This document shows positions 1 to 11,800 of a stretch of DNA of 64,000 bases, piece after piece. Numbering within the stretch: the stretch's first letter is position 1; every line of letters begins with the position of its first letter. The translations under genes and the position numbers were made by a program. Source of the stretch: Heliopora coerulea (Eukaryota; Cnidaria; Anthozoa; Scleralcyonacea; Helioporidae); assembly GCA_030142905.1 (NCBI GenBank), contig JASJOG010000141.1, positions 484,501 through 548,500 on the forward strand. Reading direction: 5' to 3'. Below the pieces are notes generated by a model, which had not been told where the DNA came from, searched no databases, and worked only from the letters and a program-made list of their open reading frames with translations.

Positions 1-141
1 AACCATATAAATGCAAGTAATGTTAGTAAATTATGTATCACTCGACAGTCTATCACCTGGAAATTACAGTGATATCATGATACCAAGCATTCACTGCAAA
101 CATAATGCATTATAGCCTTAAAGAACATCCCTGTTACTTGG
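1..141. repeat. Dispersed 141-bp repeat, copy 1
   Basis: This stretch recurs in the same orientation at 17021-17160 with about seven mismatches, so roughly 95% identity by eye. Similarity ends at a shared cttggc in both copies. It is cut by the window edge, so the true left end is unknown. The second copy abuts the left border of the satellite array. No coding potential is apparent. Confidence 0.85.
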
Positions 142-176
142 CGCCATGTTTGAATGTTTCTTTGCACTTCTTTTGA

Positions 177-234
177 AAATGTGTATAAACCCAAAGGTTA
201 GATTAGAATTAGGGTTAAGGTTTATACACATTTT
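177..234. repeat. Short perfect-arm hairpin
   Basis: An aaaatgtgtataaaccc arm is followed by a short spacer and then by its near-exact reverse complement ending in tttatacacatttt. The hairpin is isolated in AT-rich DNA. The stretch from 235 to 1125 is otherwise AT-rich and shows no gene or recognised element. Confidence 0.7.
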
Positions 235-1125
235 GGGGGCTTTTAAAGAGCATAGAAACAATGGAGAGGGACTATACTTAAATTGTAGATAAATCCATAA
301 ACTTTATGGTCTTGAGCCCCTTGGTTCATTATTGATGTTCACAAACTTCAATATGTCTGTTGTTTTGGCTATAATGCCTTATGTTTGGAGTGAATTCTTG
401 ATATTACTGTATCACTGTAATCTCCAGGTAAGATGCTGTTGACTGATATGTGATTTACCAAATTTACTTGTATTTATATGGTTGATGTGCAAAACTGCAA
501 CTTTCGAACAAATAGACTTAGAGATACTTTTATAATATCGAGTCTTATAAATTATAATTAACAGTTCAACAGTATTATATGTTAAATATTTTTAAAATTT
601 TAAATATTTAAATACGTAACTTTTATGTATAAGTGGCTTATTGTAAATATTTAATTAAAATACTTTTTTAAATTTGGTTTATTCACATAATTAAGTTAGT
701 TTGATATTCTGATATATTAATTCTACAAGACAAATCATGTAATTCAGCCACTTGGCTGCGAGATGATTTTTATTAAACGGTTTATCATCATTTGTCGTTA
801 AGTAGTTCGTATGCAGACATATACACATACTTTCTCTATTTCAACACAGTTGAATCTTCATGGTACATCTTGTACTGTGAAATGTAAATAAATTTTGAAA
901 GTTCGGCTGGGTGAGTTTTTGGGTCGATTTAAACATTAATACCGCCTCTATCCCGATATTGTTGACGACGAAATTTTCTATGGAATCTCATTCGTTCGTT
1001 GAAGCAGGTTTGAAACGAAAGTCGTAACACTCTCATACAAGTTTTTTATTGGAAACGTAACCAAAAATATCAGCGGAAACAAAACCTTTGAACAAAATTT
1101 GAATTATTAAAACAACGCATGAGGA

Positions 1126-2100
1126 GTACAGTAGAACCTGTATATAACGGCCACCCTCGGGACTTTAGAAACTGGCCACTTAATACATGTGACCGCTTAA
1201 TGCAGGATCACCAAAAATACTCATTGGACGTGGTCAAATATCAATTTTATTTGCGAATCTAACAACACTTCATTCAAGCGAACAATAAGACCACGATGCT
1301 GTTTTTGGCAATCTTTACTTTCAACAAAGTTGCTAACTTGTAACTGTAGTGGTGCAATAAACGTAAAGTTATGTAAACTTGACTTGCGGTTGACAACTGA
1401 CTTGCGGTTGACAAGGAAATACATCTCATTCCGTCATTTTGATAGTTCTTACGATCAAAGTGCGGTTAAAACGGAAATTTTTCTAATTTAGCACTGCAGG
1501 CAATAAAATTCAAACCAACAAACAACGGGAAAGTCACTGTAAAGGTCGAGCGCTTTAACAGTGGTGGAGGTTATGGCCTGAAAATCCCATGCAAGTATAC
1601 GTTTGAAGGCGATTCTTTCTCAATCACATGGCTCAAGAACAAGCTAACTAAAGAGGAATTTCAAGTAGAGCTAGACGGAAGCAGATTCGAGACGAACAAT
1701 ATTATTGTTTGCGTCTCATGATTTTGTACTACAGCTCATTGCAGACATCTGGGAAGGATTAACCATAATGAACAGTTAATTATTAGCATTAGCTTTGTCG
1801 TTTCTGTAATGATGATGGGTCGCTTCTTAAACACAATCAGACAAAATGAAAAACTGCGTGAAATGACATGTGGCTTTAAGTTTCCAGTCAAGGGTGACCG
1901 CTTAATACAGGTAAAAACAACAAAGAAAAACCAACATGGGACTGCCGAAGGGTGGCCGCAACCGCTTAATAGAGGTGGCCGTTTAATACAGGGAGTAATT
2001 AATGCGTTTGTATGGGCGAAAATTCGGGACTTTGAAAACTGTCCGCTTAATAGAGGGTGGCCGCTTAATACAGGGCCGTTATATACAGGTTCCACTGTAC
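1126..2100. mobile_element. pogo/Tc1-like TIR element (non-autonomous), about 975 bp
   Basis: The ends are inverted: cagtagaacctgtatataac at the left and gttatatacaggttccactg at the right, differing by one base. Both are flanked by TA, as expected of a Tc1/mariner/pogo target-site duplication. Subterminal copies of a gaccgcttaatacagg-type motif repeat several times at 1170-1205 and 1890-2070. No transposase frame is visible. A solo relative of the same termini lies at 39611-39692. The interior holds a broken Ig-like exon. Class assignment rests on the TA flank and CAGT ends only. Confidence 0.7.
1500..1721 (+). pseudogene. Truncated immunoglobulin-like exon inside the TIR element
   Basis: After an acceptor-like gcactgcag, an open frame of 73 codons runs to TGA at 1719-1721. 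It contains the Ig B-strand Cys (LKIPCKYTF), then SITWLKNKL with the C-strand Trp, then a hydrophilic stretch, as in I/V-set domains. The second Cys of the Y-x-C F-strand is missing because the frame stops first, and I see no convincing donor site. It therefore looks like a decayed or captured exon rather than a working one. It could instead be an upstream exon of the neighbouring receptor locus disrupted by insertion. Confidence 0.45.
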
Positions 2101-2336
2101 TTACTGCAAGTGCCATCTAACGGCATGGGAAGTTTTTTTACTGTCAAACGTAAATGAAAGGCAAAGGCCGCCGAGAAAGAAAGAGAGGCTGGAAAGAGTG
2201 CACAGGAAATTCGTCTTACCACTTCCGTTCTTGGAGTGTCTTTGGTAAGCTTGTTTTCTTGTGCTGAGAGTAGTTTTTGAGGAGCGAGAGATTCTAAGTT
2301 TTATCCGTGGGTTATTGCAATCTAACTTTCTTTTAC

Positions 2337-2425
2337 GTGCAGTTAACTGAATTCTGCCTATCCAGCGTCGTTCTTTTGAATTATCAACGCAAGAACGTAG
2401 GCTAGTCAGGCTAATTTTAAATGCA
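2337..2425. repeat. Dispersed ~90-bp repeat (relative at 48480-48570)
   Basis: The segment with ttttgaattatcaacgcaag and ggctagtcaggctaatttta is recognisably related to 48480-48570, which has ttttgaattaacacaaaagc and ggctagttagactaattt. Both preserve the same order of motifs on the same strand. The class is unknown. The rest of 2101-2643, upstream of the receptor's first coding exon, shows no recognised promoter element. Confidence 0.5.
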
Positions 2426-2643
2426 AATTAAAAATACCAATTTAACGGCTATTTTTACATGGAGTCTATGGAATGACATAATTGGATATTACGTTAATTT
2501 TTAAGACTTCCTGTCATAGTACAGACATTCTATTTAAACCATTTTATCTGTGATATTATCATTAGGATAGCGATCCAGTGCATATCGAGGTGCATTAGAT
2601 AATATTTCTGAGTATACACGTCTTAAGTCGTATTCGCCAAGCT

Positions 2644-2809
2644 ATGGCAAGTATCTTTAAAATTGCAAAATTGCCTTTCACACGTGTGTTAGTATCGCTC
2701 ATCATTATATACGAGGTTGATTTCTTGGTTGCTTCAACTCTGCCTTCGACGGTATTGCCAACAAGGACTTCTGCGTCTCGGTATTCCACGGAAACAGCAA
2801 CGTTAAGAG
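2644..2809 (+). CDS. Receptor exon 1: signal peptide and Ser/Thr-rich linker
   Basis: The ATG opens 55 codons with a basic start followed by a hydrophobic core (VLVSLIIIY...FLVA), as in a secretory signal peptide. A Ser/Thr-rich stretch follows. The exon ends in ..TTAAGAG|gtgagc in phase 1. That phase and the split Gly/Arg codon match the downstream mini-exons, which is why this start was chosen. The link across the 2.4-kb intron is inferred and would need a transcript. Confidence 0.6.
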
Positions 2810-5800
2810 GTGAGCTAAATACAACAGAAATCAGGCTGGCTGTGATAATAGAACGATGTGTCGGTTGTTACCAATGTTGCTGACCGACGCTTTCGCCTAT
2901 ATGAGAAGCTAAATTGTAATCGTTCAAAGCCAGTCACGTACATTCACCAAGCCACCTGGATTACTTGATTAAAAATCATCGGTTCGATGTTTCACTAGTA
3001 CAGACCTTACGCTCAGTCAATAAAGAGTAAGATTTACCTCACTGGGTGTGTTGGTTGATGTATATCGATAAGACAGGCGGAATCTCGACAAGTTGAAAGA
3101 GCACAGGTACTCGTGTAGTTGGTACGTACTTTTCCTAAAAGATATGATTCCTGACGTGTTAAACGTTTCATTAATTTGAATAAAAGCGGAGTGCTGTGTA
3201 GGCAACGTTGAACGACGTGTGAAAAGCCGAAAGGGTAAGAGAACGTCCAAACTTACTAGAGTAAATTCTGACGTTTCAAGAAGGCCCTTTCACTCCGTGC
3301 TGTGCTGGACAGTTCCATAACCTTTTGCCGTACATTGATTCATAGTGTCAAAGTTCATTTTCATGCAGCGTGTTTTACCTACTAGGGAACTGAATTGTAT
3401 AACTTTGTTTTCACACATTTGAAGTCTCATTTGCTCGCCAAACGATTTTGCAACGAGACATAGCATTCGCAAAAAAATCCATTTTGTTTAGACTAAAGCC
3501 TTTCTGTCGTTTGTGAAATAAGCCCCAGTTGTACATAAATGGTCATTTTCAGTGGCCAATAAGATGATTCTTGTGAGTTTGAGAGAAAAGTTACCGGTAA
3601 CAGGATTAAAGTATCGCGCATCGTCACAGCCAAAAATCACGGTGAAATATTGTAAATTCTCAGTAATTGTTGGTCTTTCCAAAGTGTTTTTGTAAGCGAC
3701 ATTTTGCGATAAGTTAAGCCTGGTTCACACTTTAGCCTAAGCGTAAGCATAAGGTTAAAACAAAAGGCAAAACAAAGGAATGAAGTTCAAGCCTGCGACA
3801 TAAGGATCGTCGTAATCGTAACGGTAAGATCATGGTGCAAGCATAAGCCATGAACCGAATAAAAGACTAAACAGAAAAATTCTTGTTTTATCTTCGCAAG
3901 TCATTGAGGAGAGATATCATGCTTTGTTTTCAGGTTGATCTTGTCTTTATGCTTGCGTCGATAGTGGGAACCAGCCTTTGGTAAAATTACTCACGTTTAC
4001 GTTAGTGTTGTTTTCTTCATGGTTTTTGAATAGGAAGGATATTTCTCAAGTGTTTGTTGGAACTGTGAATTTTCTTGCCTGCCTTTGGGTAATTACAACA
4101 CTTGATGTGCAACCGCGCGTAATAGGGTGTGGCAGAATAGTTTTAATTAAATTCGTAACAAAGAACCTGTTATAAACAACTAGTCATTATACTGGACAAC
4201 GAGGAACCATTGTAAGCCAAACTGGACCTTGACCCTAAAGGCTCGGCTTCGCACTTGTCCCTTGGATAGCGTCGAAGGAGGTTGTAAAGTATTCGTAAGG
4301 TGAAGAGAAATCAGAAGGAAGCGTACGGAGAGAGTGAAATAAAAGATTGATAGAGTCCCTAGTGGAATCTACTGAATTCACGAACAAGCGCCGCACAAAT
4401 AGGTGAAGGTTGTGCGACATAGGGGAATGGAAATGGTTTCAACATCAATGTTTATCCTTAACAGTAAACAAACTAAAGACGTTCAGCTAAGCGAATGTCT
4501 GTGTTTTAGGAACTTTTTTTCATTCATTAACGAGAAAACAGTTTTCACTAACCATTTCCCTTCCGAGACGTCTCCCATTGACGAGTAAAATTATCTATCG
4601 TCAGCCAGAGTAAAATTGAAAAGTCACGGTGGTTCAAATCCTACTTATATAAATTGGAACAAAGGAGAACCAAACAACGAAGGCGGTATTGAAAATTGCA
4701 CTCAGTTGTGGGATACTTCTGGCCGTTGGAATGACGGACCATGCGACGACAGTTTACATTTCATTTGCGAGTATAGACAATGTAAGTTAAGACTATATTT
4801 GTAAATCAGTCTGCTATAAGTACGCGTCAGATGTTTCATGTTTTGGGTGTGTTTTGACTGGGAACGAACAAATACACAAACCTTTAATAAATAACAAAAT
4901 CTCCAAGTCTAGTCTAGATATATTGTGTGTCAGAATTTGATAGAAGTGTAGCTGAGATTTGCATGCGAGACCAAGTTTTACTGAATAAATTTTTGAATTA
5001 TATGCCTACCTGTACACACGAACTAAAGATATGGCTAACGTTTCGTCAAAAAATTATTGAAAAACTAGGCTGTTTCAGATACAGGATTTCCGAGTTTCTG
5101 GAAAAGTATTACTGTGGGAGAGAGGAACCTCAAATTAAATAGCATTCATTCTGGCAGGTGTTCTATTTTGGCAAGTCGCTCAACTTTCCACAAGAGCAGC
5201 AGTATATCTCTTCGTGAAGATACTTATTACATATAGAATTCCTTGTGCAATGACTTTTTTTTCCATAGTTACAATGTCTGCCACACCTTCAAAAGGTAAG
5301 TTTTCGTTCAACCCCGCATCCTTTTCTTGCATGTTGAGGTAATGTCGGATCTTCCTAGGTCTCAGCGAACTCGGAAATTTAAGTCGCCATAGATATTGAC
5401 TGAAAACCCCTGCACTAGAATGAATGACCAGTTAGTTTTGGAAGTTAGTATGTCCCGCGAGCCTTTAATCGTAATTGACCAAAAAGCAAGCATTACACGC
5501 AAGTGATTGTCACATTATCAAATTCTCTGTAGGTGTTTCGGGAAATTCTAGCTGCCCTGTTGGCTGGATTCGTCTTGTTTCATCATGCTACTACTTCAGT
5601 AGTAACCGAGTCACCTGGTCAATCGCAAATTCTAATTGTCGTAGACTGGGCGGGAACTTGGTCGTTCCGAGGAATGGCGAGGAGAACCGCGCGATCTTTA
5701 ACATTTCTACACAAAACAAATTAGTTCGTCCCTGGATTGGTCTCGTAGTAAACAATAATAAAGCATTCGAAACTGTTTGTGGTTCAAATCCTACTTATAT

Positions 5801-8800
5801 AAACTGGAACAAAGGAGAACCAAATAACCAAGGCGGTATTGAAAATTGCACCCAGTTGTGGTATACTTCTGGCCGTTGGAATGACGCACCATGCGACGAC
5901 AGTTTCCATTTCATTTGCGAGTATAGACAATGTAAGTTAAGACTATATTTGTAAATCAGTCTGCTATAAGTACGCGTCAGATGTTTCACGTTTTGGGTGT
6001 GTTTTGACTGGGAACGAACAAATACACAAACCTTTAATAAATAACAAAATCTCCAAGTCTAGTCTAGATATATTGTGTGTCAGAATTTGATAGAAGTGTA
6101 GCTGAGATTTGCATGCGAGACCAAGTTTTACTGAATAAATTTTTGAATTATATGCCTACCTGTACACACGAACTAAAGATATGGCTAACGTTTCGTCAAA
6201 AAATTATTGAAAAACTAGGCTGTTTCAGATACAGGATTTCCGAGTTTCTGGAAAAGTATTACTGTGGGAGAGAGGAACCTCAAATTAAATAGCATTCATT
6301 CTGGCAGGTGTTCTATTTTGGCAAGTCGCTCAACTTTCCACAAGAGCAGCAGTATATCTCTTCGTGAAGATACTTATTACATATAGAATTCCTTGTGCAA
6401 TGACTTTTTTTTCCATAGTTACAATGTCTGCCACACCTTCAAAAGGTAAGTTTTCGTTCAACCCCGCATCCTTTTCTTGCATGTTGAGGTAATGTCGGAT
6501 CTTCCTAGGTCTCAGCGAACTCGGAAATTTAAGTCGCCATAGATATTGACTGAAAACCCCTGCACTAGAATGAATGACCAGTTAGTTTTGGAAGTTAGTA
6601 TGTCCCGCGAGCCTTTAATCGTAATTGACCAAAAAGCAAGCATTACACGCAAGTGATTGTCACATTATCAAATTCTCTGTAGGTGTTTCGGGAAATTCTA
6701 GCTGCCCTGTTGGCTGGATTCGTCTTGTTTCATCATGCTACTACTTCAGTAGTAACCGAGTCACCTGGTCAACCGCAAATTCTAATTGTCGTAGACTGGG
6801 CGGGAACTTGGTCGTTCCGAGGAATGGCGAGGAGAACCGCGCGATCTTTAACATTTCTACACAAAACAAATTAGTTCGTCCCTGGATTGGTCTCGTAAAA
6901 AACAATAATAAAACATTCGAAACTGTTTGTGGTTCAAATCCTACTTATATAAACTGGAACAAAGGAGAACCAAATAACCAAGGCGGTATTGAAAATTGCA
7001 CCCAGTTGTGGTATACTTCTGGCCGTTGGAATGACGCACCATGCGACGACAGTTTCCATTTCATTTGCGAGTATAGACAATGTAAGTTAAGACTATATTT
7101 GTAAATCAGTCTGCTATAAGTACGCGTCAGATGTTTCACGTTTTGGGTGTGTTTTGACTGGGAACGAACAAATACGAAAACCTGTAATAAATAACAAAAT
7201 CTCCAAGTCTAGTCTAGATATATTGTGTGTCAGAATTTGATAGAAGTGTAGTCGAGATTTCCATGCGAGACCAAGTTTTACAAAATAAATTTATGAATTA
7301 TATGCCTCGGTAACGAGAGGATATTTTTTGTATGTGAGCGACAGAATTTCTATTGGCTTTGTCTACTTGCACACACGAACTAAAGATATGGGTAACGTTT
7401 TCTCGAAAAATTATAGAAGAACTGGGCCTTCTCAGATACTGGATTTGCGAGCTGCTGGAAAAGTATTTCTGTGGGAGAAAGGAACCTTAAATTAAATAGC
7501 AATTAGAAAAATAACTTAGGACTGAAATATACAATGCTGTTTATTGTTTTATATTATTCCTAGGTTTAACAACAATCAGATCTGGGAATGGTAAGTTTTG
7601 ATTCTGCCCTTTGTCTTGTAGTTATCAAGTTTCGTGTGAGATATGGCAACACATTCTTCATGGAATAGTTTTTAATGAACCTTAATTGCTTGATATCTTG
7701 TTGTACATGTTATTGCTGTTAACTGTGATCATATTTAGTGTGAGGTATATCTTCTTCAAAATACTCAATCCAAATAGATTTTCTTATCCAGGATTCTTTT
7801 GTCTGTTCTCGTTAAAACTATATCCTCATTCTCAATTCATTCTGCCAGGTGTTCTTCTTTGTGTAGCGACATATGTCTTCATCAAAATACTTATTACTGT
7901 ACATGTAGATTTTCTTATGCAATTACATCTTTGTTTAATTTTTTTTTTCAATCCTAGTTACAACGGCAGCCACACCTTCAAGAGGTAAGTTTTCATTCTA
8001 CCTTGTATCCTTTTCTTGCATGTTATGGTGTCGAGTCTTCCTAAAAAATACATACAATACATACAATACATAGAGGTTCTCTTATACAATGACTTTTTTT
8101 TAATCTTAGTTACAGCTCCAACCACTCCTTCAAGTGGTAAGTTTTCATTCTGTCTTACATCCTTTTCTTGCATGTTAAGGTGTCCGGTCTTCCTAAAATA
8201 TATATATATATACAGTACATATAGGTCTTCTTATTCTATGACTTTTTTGTCAATCTTAGTTACAACTCCAACCACTCCTTCAAGTGGTAAGTTTTCATTC
8301 TGTCTTACATCCTTTTCTTGCACGTTAAGGTGTCCTAAAAATATATACAATACATATAGGTTTTGTTATGCAATGACTTTTTTTTTCAATCTTAATTGCA
8401 GCTCCAACCACTCTTCCAAGAGGTAAGTTTTCATTTTTCCCTACATCCTTTTCTTGCATGTTAAGGTAAATGTCAGTTCTTCCTAGACTTCGAAGAATTC
8501 GGAAATTTAAGTTGCTATAGATACTGACTGAAAACCCCTCTACTAGAATAAGAGACCGCTTAGGTTTGCAAGTTAATTTACAATGTCTCGCAAACCTTTA
8601 CAAAACGACCTTCGAGGAATGGTAAGTTGAATTTCTGCCTGATATTGTTTTGTAACGCGTTATAGCTGTCAATTGAACGGTCATAGCCAGAGATACTCAC
8701 AATGGAGAATCAGGAAGGTTATCGTTTCCCCAGCACATTTGAAAGCATTGCTCGACCCCCTGTCAGAACTGGGCAATACCACGCTCTGTATTGCATTGAA

Positions 8801-11800
8801 AACAAGGATTGCAACTGTCTTTATTTCTACGCGATTATAAAACTTTGCGACGCGACGCGACTATATTTGAAATATGGAAAGTCTACCTGCTGGGTCTTGT
8901 TTTAGGGATAAGTTGAGAAATTTCGTTGTATCCCCGAGGACTAGCAGCTATAAAAATAGCTTTAAACGAGAGGTTAATTATGGTTTTATTCTTATTTCTT
9001 TTTACATGATCATATAGCTAATCATCAAAACGTACCCAATACATGTGAAACCGGTCACTCAGCTTCGATAAACGACTTCCACATCCACTTCCACCTCACC
9101 TTCTGAACTATTAATTCGAGAAAGCTTTCTTATTCGCAAACGAAACCCCTCTCTCAACGCTAATGTCGCGTGTTTTGCTCTTTCTTTATTCTATTCTTTA
9201 TTCAGTCATTTAAATTCATTTCAAGCCTCATGTTTGCCTTGAGTCATCTTCAAAAATTGTTTATTAAGAGTTTAATACAAGCGATATATCTCTTTACGTG
9301 TTATTCAGACTCCTGCCCGAGTGAAATTTTAGGTGTTTTTTCGTGGCCAGAAACCAAAGTTGGGAGTACCGTGAATATTTCCTGTCCTAACAATCCCAGG
9401 TCTGTCGCAACTCGGGAATGCCAAAACAAGTGGAACAAGGTTAACACTTCGAAAGAGATTGCTTGGGGATTTGTTGACGCTAAAGCTTGCTCGTTTGGTG
9501 ACAGGACCCGAGAAATATTTAATCTTTTGAAGGTATTATCCCTTATTCAACTCATTGATAATTGATAAAGAAAAAAGAAAAGAAATTGTTTAATTTAAGT
9601 TAACTCCTACCCGACGGGAGCTCTAATTATGGTCTGTAATTTAGGCTTGACTCCTTCCCTTACTTCTCTGTCATTTCGTTTCAGGATCCTGTAAACTCCA
9701 CTAATGTAGTAGAGGTTGGTCAAAAGATAAAAAACTTAACATCAGATTTTGGCAAGAACACTTCATACGACAAAGTTGCTAACACAGCGTCGATCTTAGA
9801 AAAGATTGTCGACGTCAATGGAAAATCCGGCGAGGTAATTGTAGACAATATTAGGAATAATCCTAACTGAATCTATACCAAAACACACAAGGCTAAAATT
9901 ATTTAAGGTTTGTTATTTAAAAAATACCAAATATTTTCGACATATCTCATCCTTAGGGATTGTCGTCTGTTTTTTTAAATAAGAAGCTTTTAATTGTTTA
10001 AGCCTTGTTTCTTATATGTCATATGCGTATATCATGTCAACATAATCACAATCATTATAATGGAAATGGTAATGTCAATGGTTATGATAATGGTAATAGT
10101 AATTGTAATGACAATGGTAATGGTAATGAGAATGGTAATGATAATATTAATGATGATGGCAATGGTAATAGCAATGAGAATGGTAATCGTAGTTGTAATG
10201 GCATTGATAATGATAATGATAATGATGACGATTACGATAATGATAATGATAATAATAACGGTTATGATAATTATAATGACAATGATAATGATAATGGTAG
10301 CGATAATGATAACGATAATGATAAAGTCACAATTACAATCACGACTATGATTTCAATAACGATGATGATCACGGTCATGATCACGATCGCGATTGCAATC
10401 ATAATCACGATCATCACAATTAGGATTATGATTTTTCCTTTTCAGGTTGCCAATGATGTTCTCGACACTGTCAACAACATTCTCAATGCACCAGCTGAAG
10501 CTTTGATGAGGAGTCAACAACAGATTAATTCATCTTCAAGGTACTGCTAACGTAATAACTTATTGTAAAACCGTGGACACACCAAACCTGGCCTTCGTCC
10601 TCCCGAGTCCTCGCGAATGAATGGTTAGGAAGGCTGACCGTTTGGCTACAAAGAACCATGTCATCGATGTCACTATACGAAGGATGGACTACGATTAGGT
10701 TGAATAATTGAAATCTTGTTGCAAATGTAGGTTCACGTATAAATTAAAAATTATGGATATGTCGTCTCACAAACTCGCTCTTTTGTGGCATCGCTTTGGC
10801 GCGGCAATCATTCTTGGGATCAATATTTACAAAGGTTTTTTGTACTTGGCACAAGCCAATAGGGTAAACAATATAATTCGACCAAATTATCTGGACAGTT
10901 GTTCACGCTTAAATAATTTCACACACGAGCGAAGTGTTTCAGTAAAGTTTGCTTAGGCTCATGAAGGATTTAGACGTTGTGAAGGAGACTAAAACGACAT
11001 AATCGACGGTCTGTGTAGCTACGGGCTTAAGGATTGTTTACAACTTTTTGATAAACGGTGTAGCTCTAATAATTTAAATTACAGTTGTGTCCACGTTGTT
11101 AGAACTATTGTTTTAAATGTACAACTTCAGGAATAAGAAGAAAACAGTCATGATGACTACTTGAATTGTAAGATTTTTGTAACTGTTCATTTGCGCATCT
11201 TAAGTTTCTTGAACTGAGAACTTTGTCAGAATGCAAAACTAATCTAACTTTTCCTGCATCCTTTCTTTTTTTTTAACCTAACAGAATAGTTCAGTCGTTA
11301 AATCGCCTCCTGGAAGCCATAAATATCACAGAAAAAAGAACGTTTCGAAGGACGCTGGAAAACTTTGAGGTTGACGTGTCTCTTGTCGATACACTTTCTT
11401 TTCCTGGGGCAAACTTTTCAAGGAATATCACCAAAAAAGAACTATCCGATGACGCCTTTGTTCCCCATTCAAAACCAACGATAATTTATTTACCTCAAAC
11501 GCTTTTCAATGACACTGGTACTGGAAATATTTCTCAGTCTCAAACTGTGATCTTTGTTCTGTACAAAAAGACAAAGTTCTTTCAAGTAAATTCCTCGGAG
11601 TCTGCAAATCGTTCTCTGCTTGTCAACAGTTTTGTCATCGCTGGAAGCGTTAAAAACCGGAAAATTTCTAGCTTGAAAAATCCAGTTGAACTAAGGTATA
11701 GGAGTTTAAAATCTGGAGATAAAAATAGTGCGTTTTGCGGATTTTGGAACTTTGCTGAGGAAAGTTGGTCTGATGAAGGGTGCACATTCCAAGGGGTTAA

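Larger units (their letters stand above)
4782..7170 (+). repeat. Tandem 1,150-bp duplication carrying mini-exon plus CTLD exon
   Basis: Units 4782-5931 and 5932-7081 align with no gaps and only a handful of substitutions, for example near 5613/6763 and 5748/6898. Each contains intron, 27-nt mini-exon, intron and a complete CTLD exon, all in phase 1, so adding or losing a unit keeps the frame. A third copy of the leading intron starts at 7082 and is clean to about 7170. It then diverges and carries a replacement near 7310-7370. The near identity indicates recent duplication or gene conversion; an assembly artefact is possible. Confidence 0.9.

Noticed and set aside
5533..5724. Alternative-frame 63-codon protein starting MFREILAALLAG with a signal-like start
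   Set aside because: It overlaps the CTLD exon in another frame. The CTLD frame has conserved residues, splice phases and a diverged paralogue.
10005..10550. Long Asn/Asp-rich and Met/Ile-rich frames
   Set aside because: They are translations of a microsatellite inside a receptor intron, and the true exon at 10446-10540 uses only the end of one of them.
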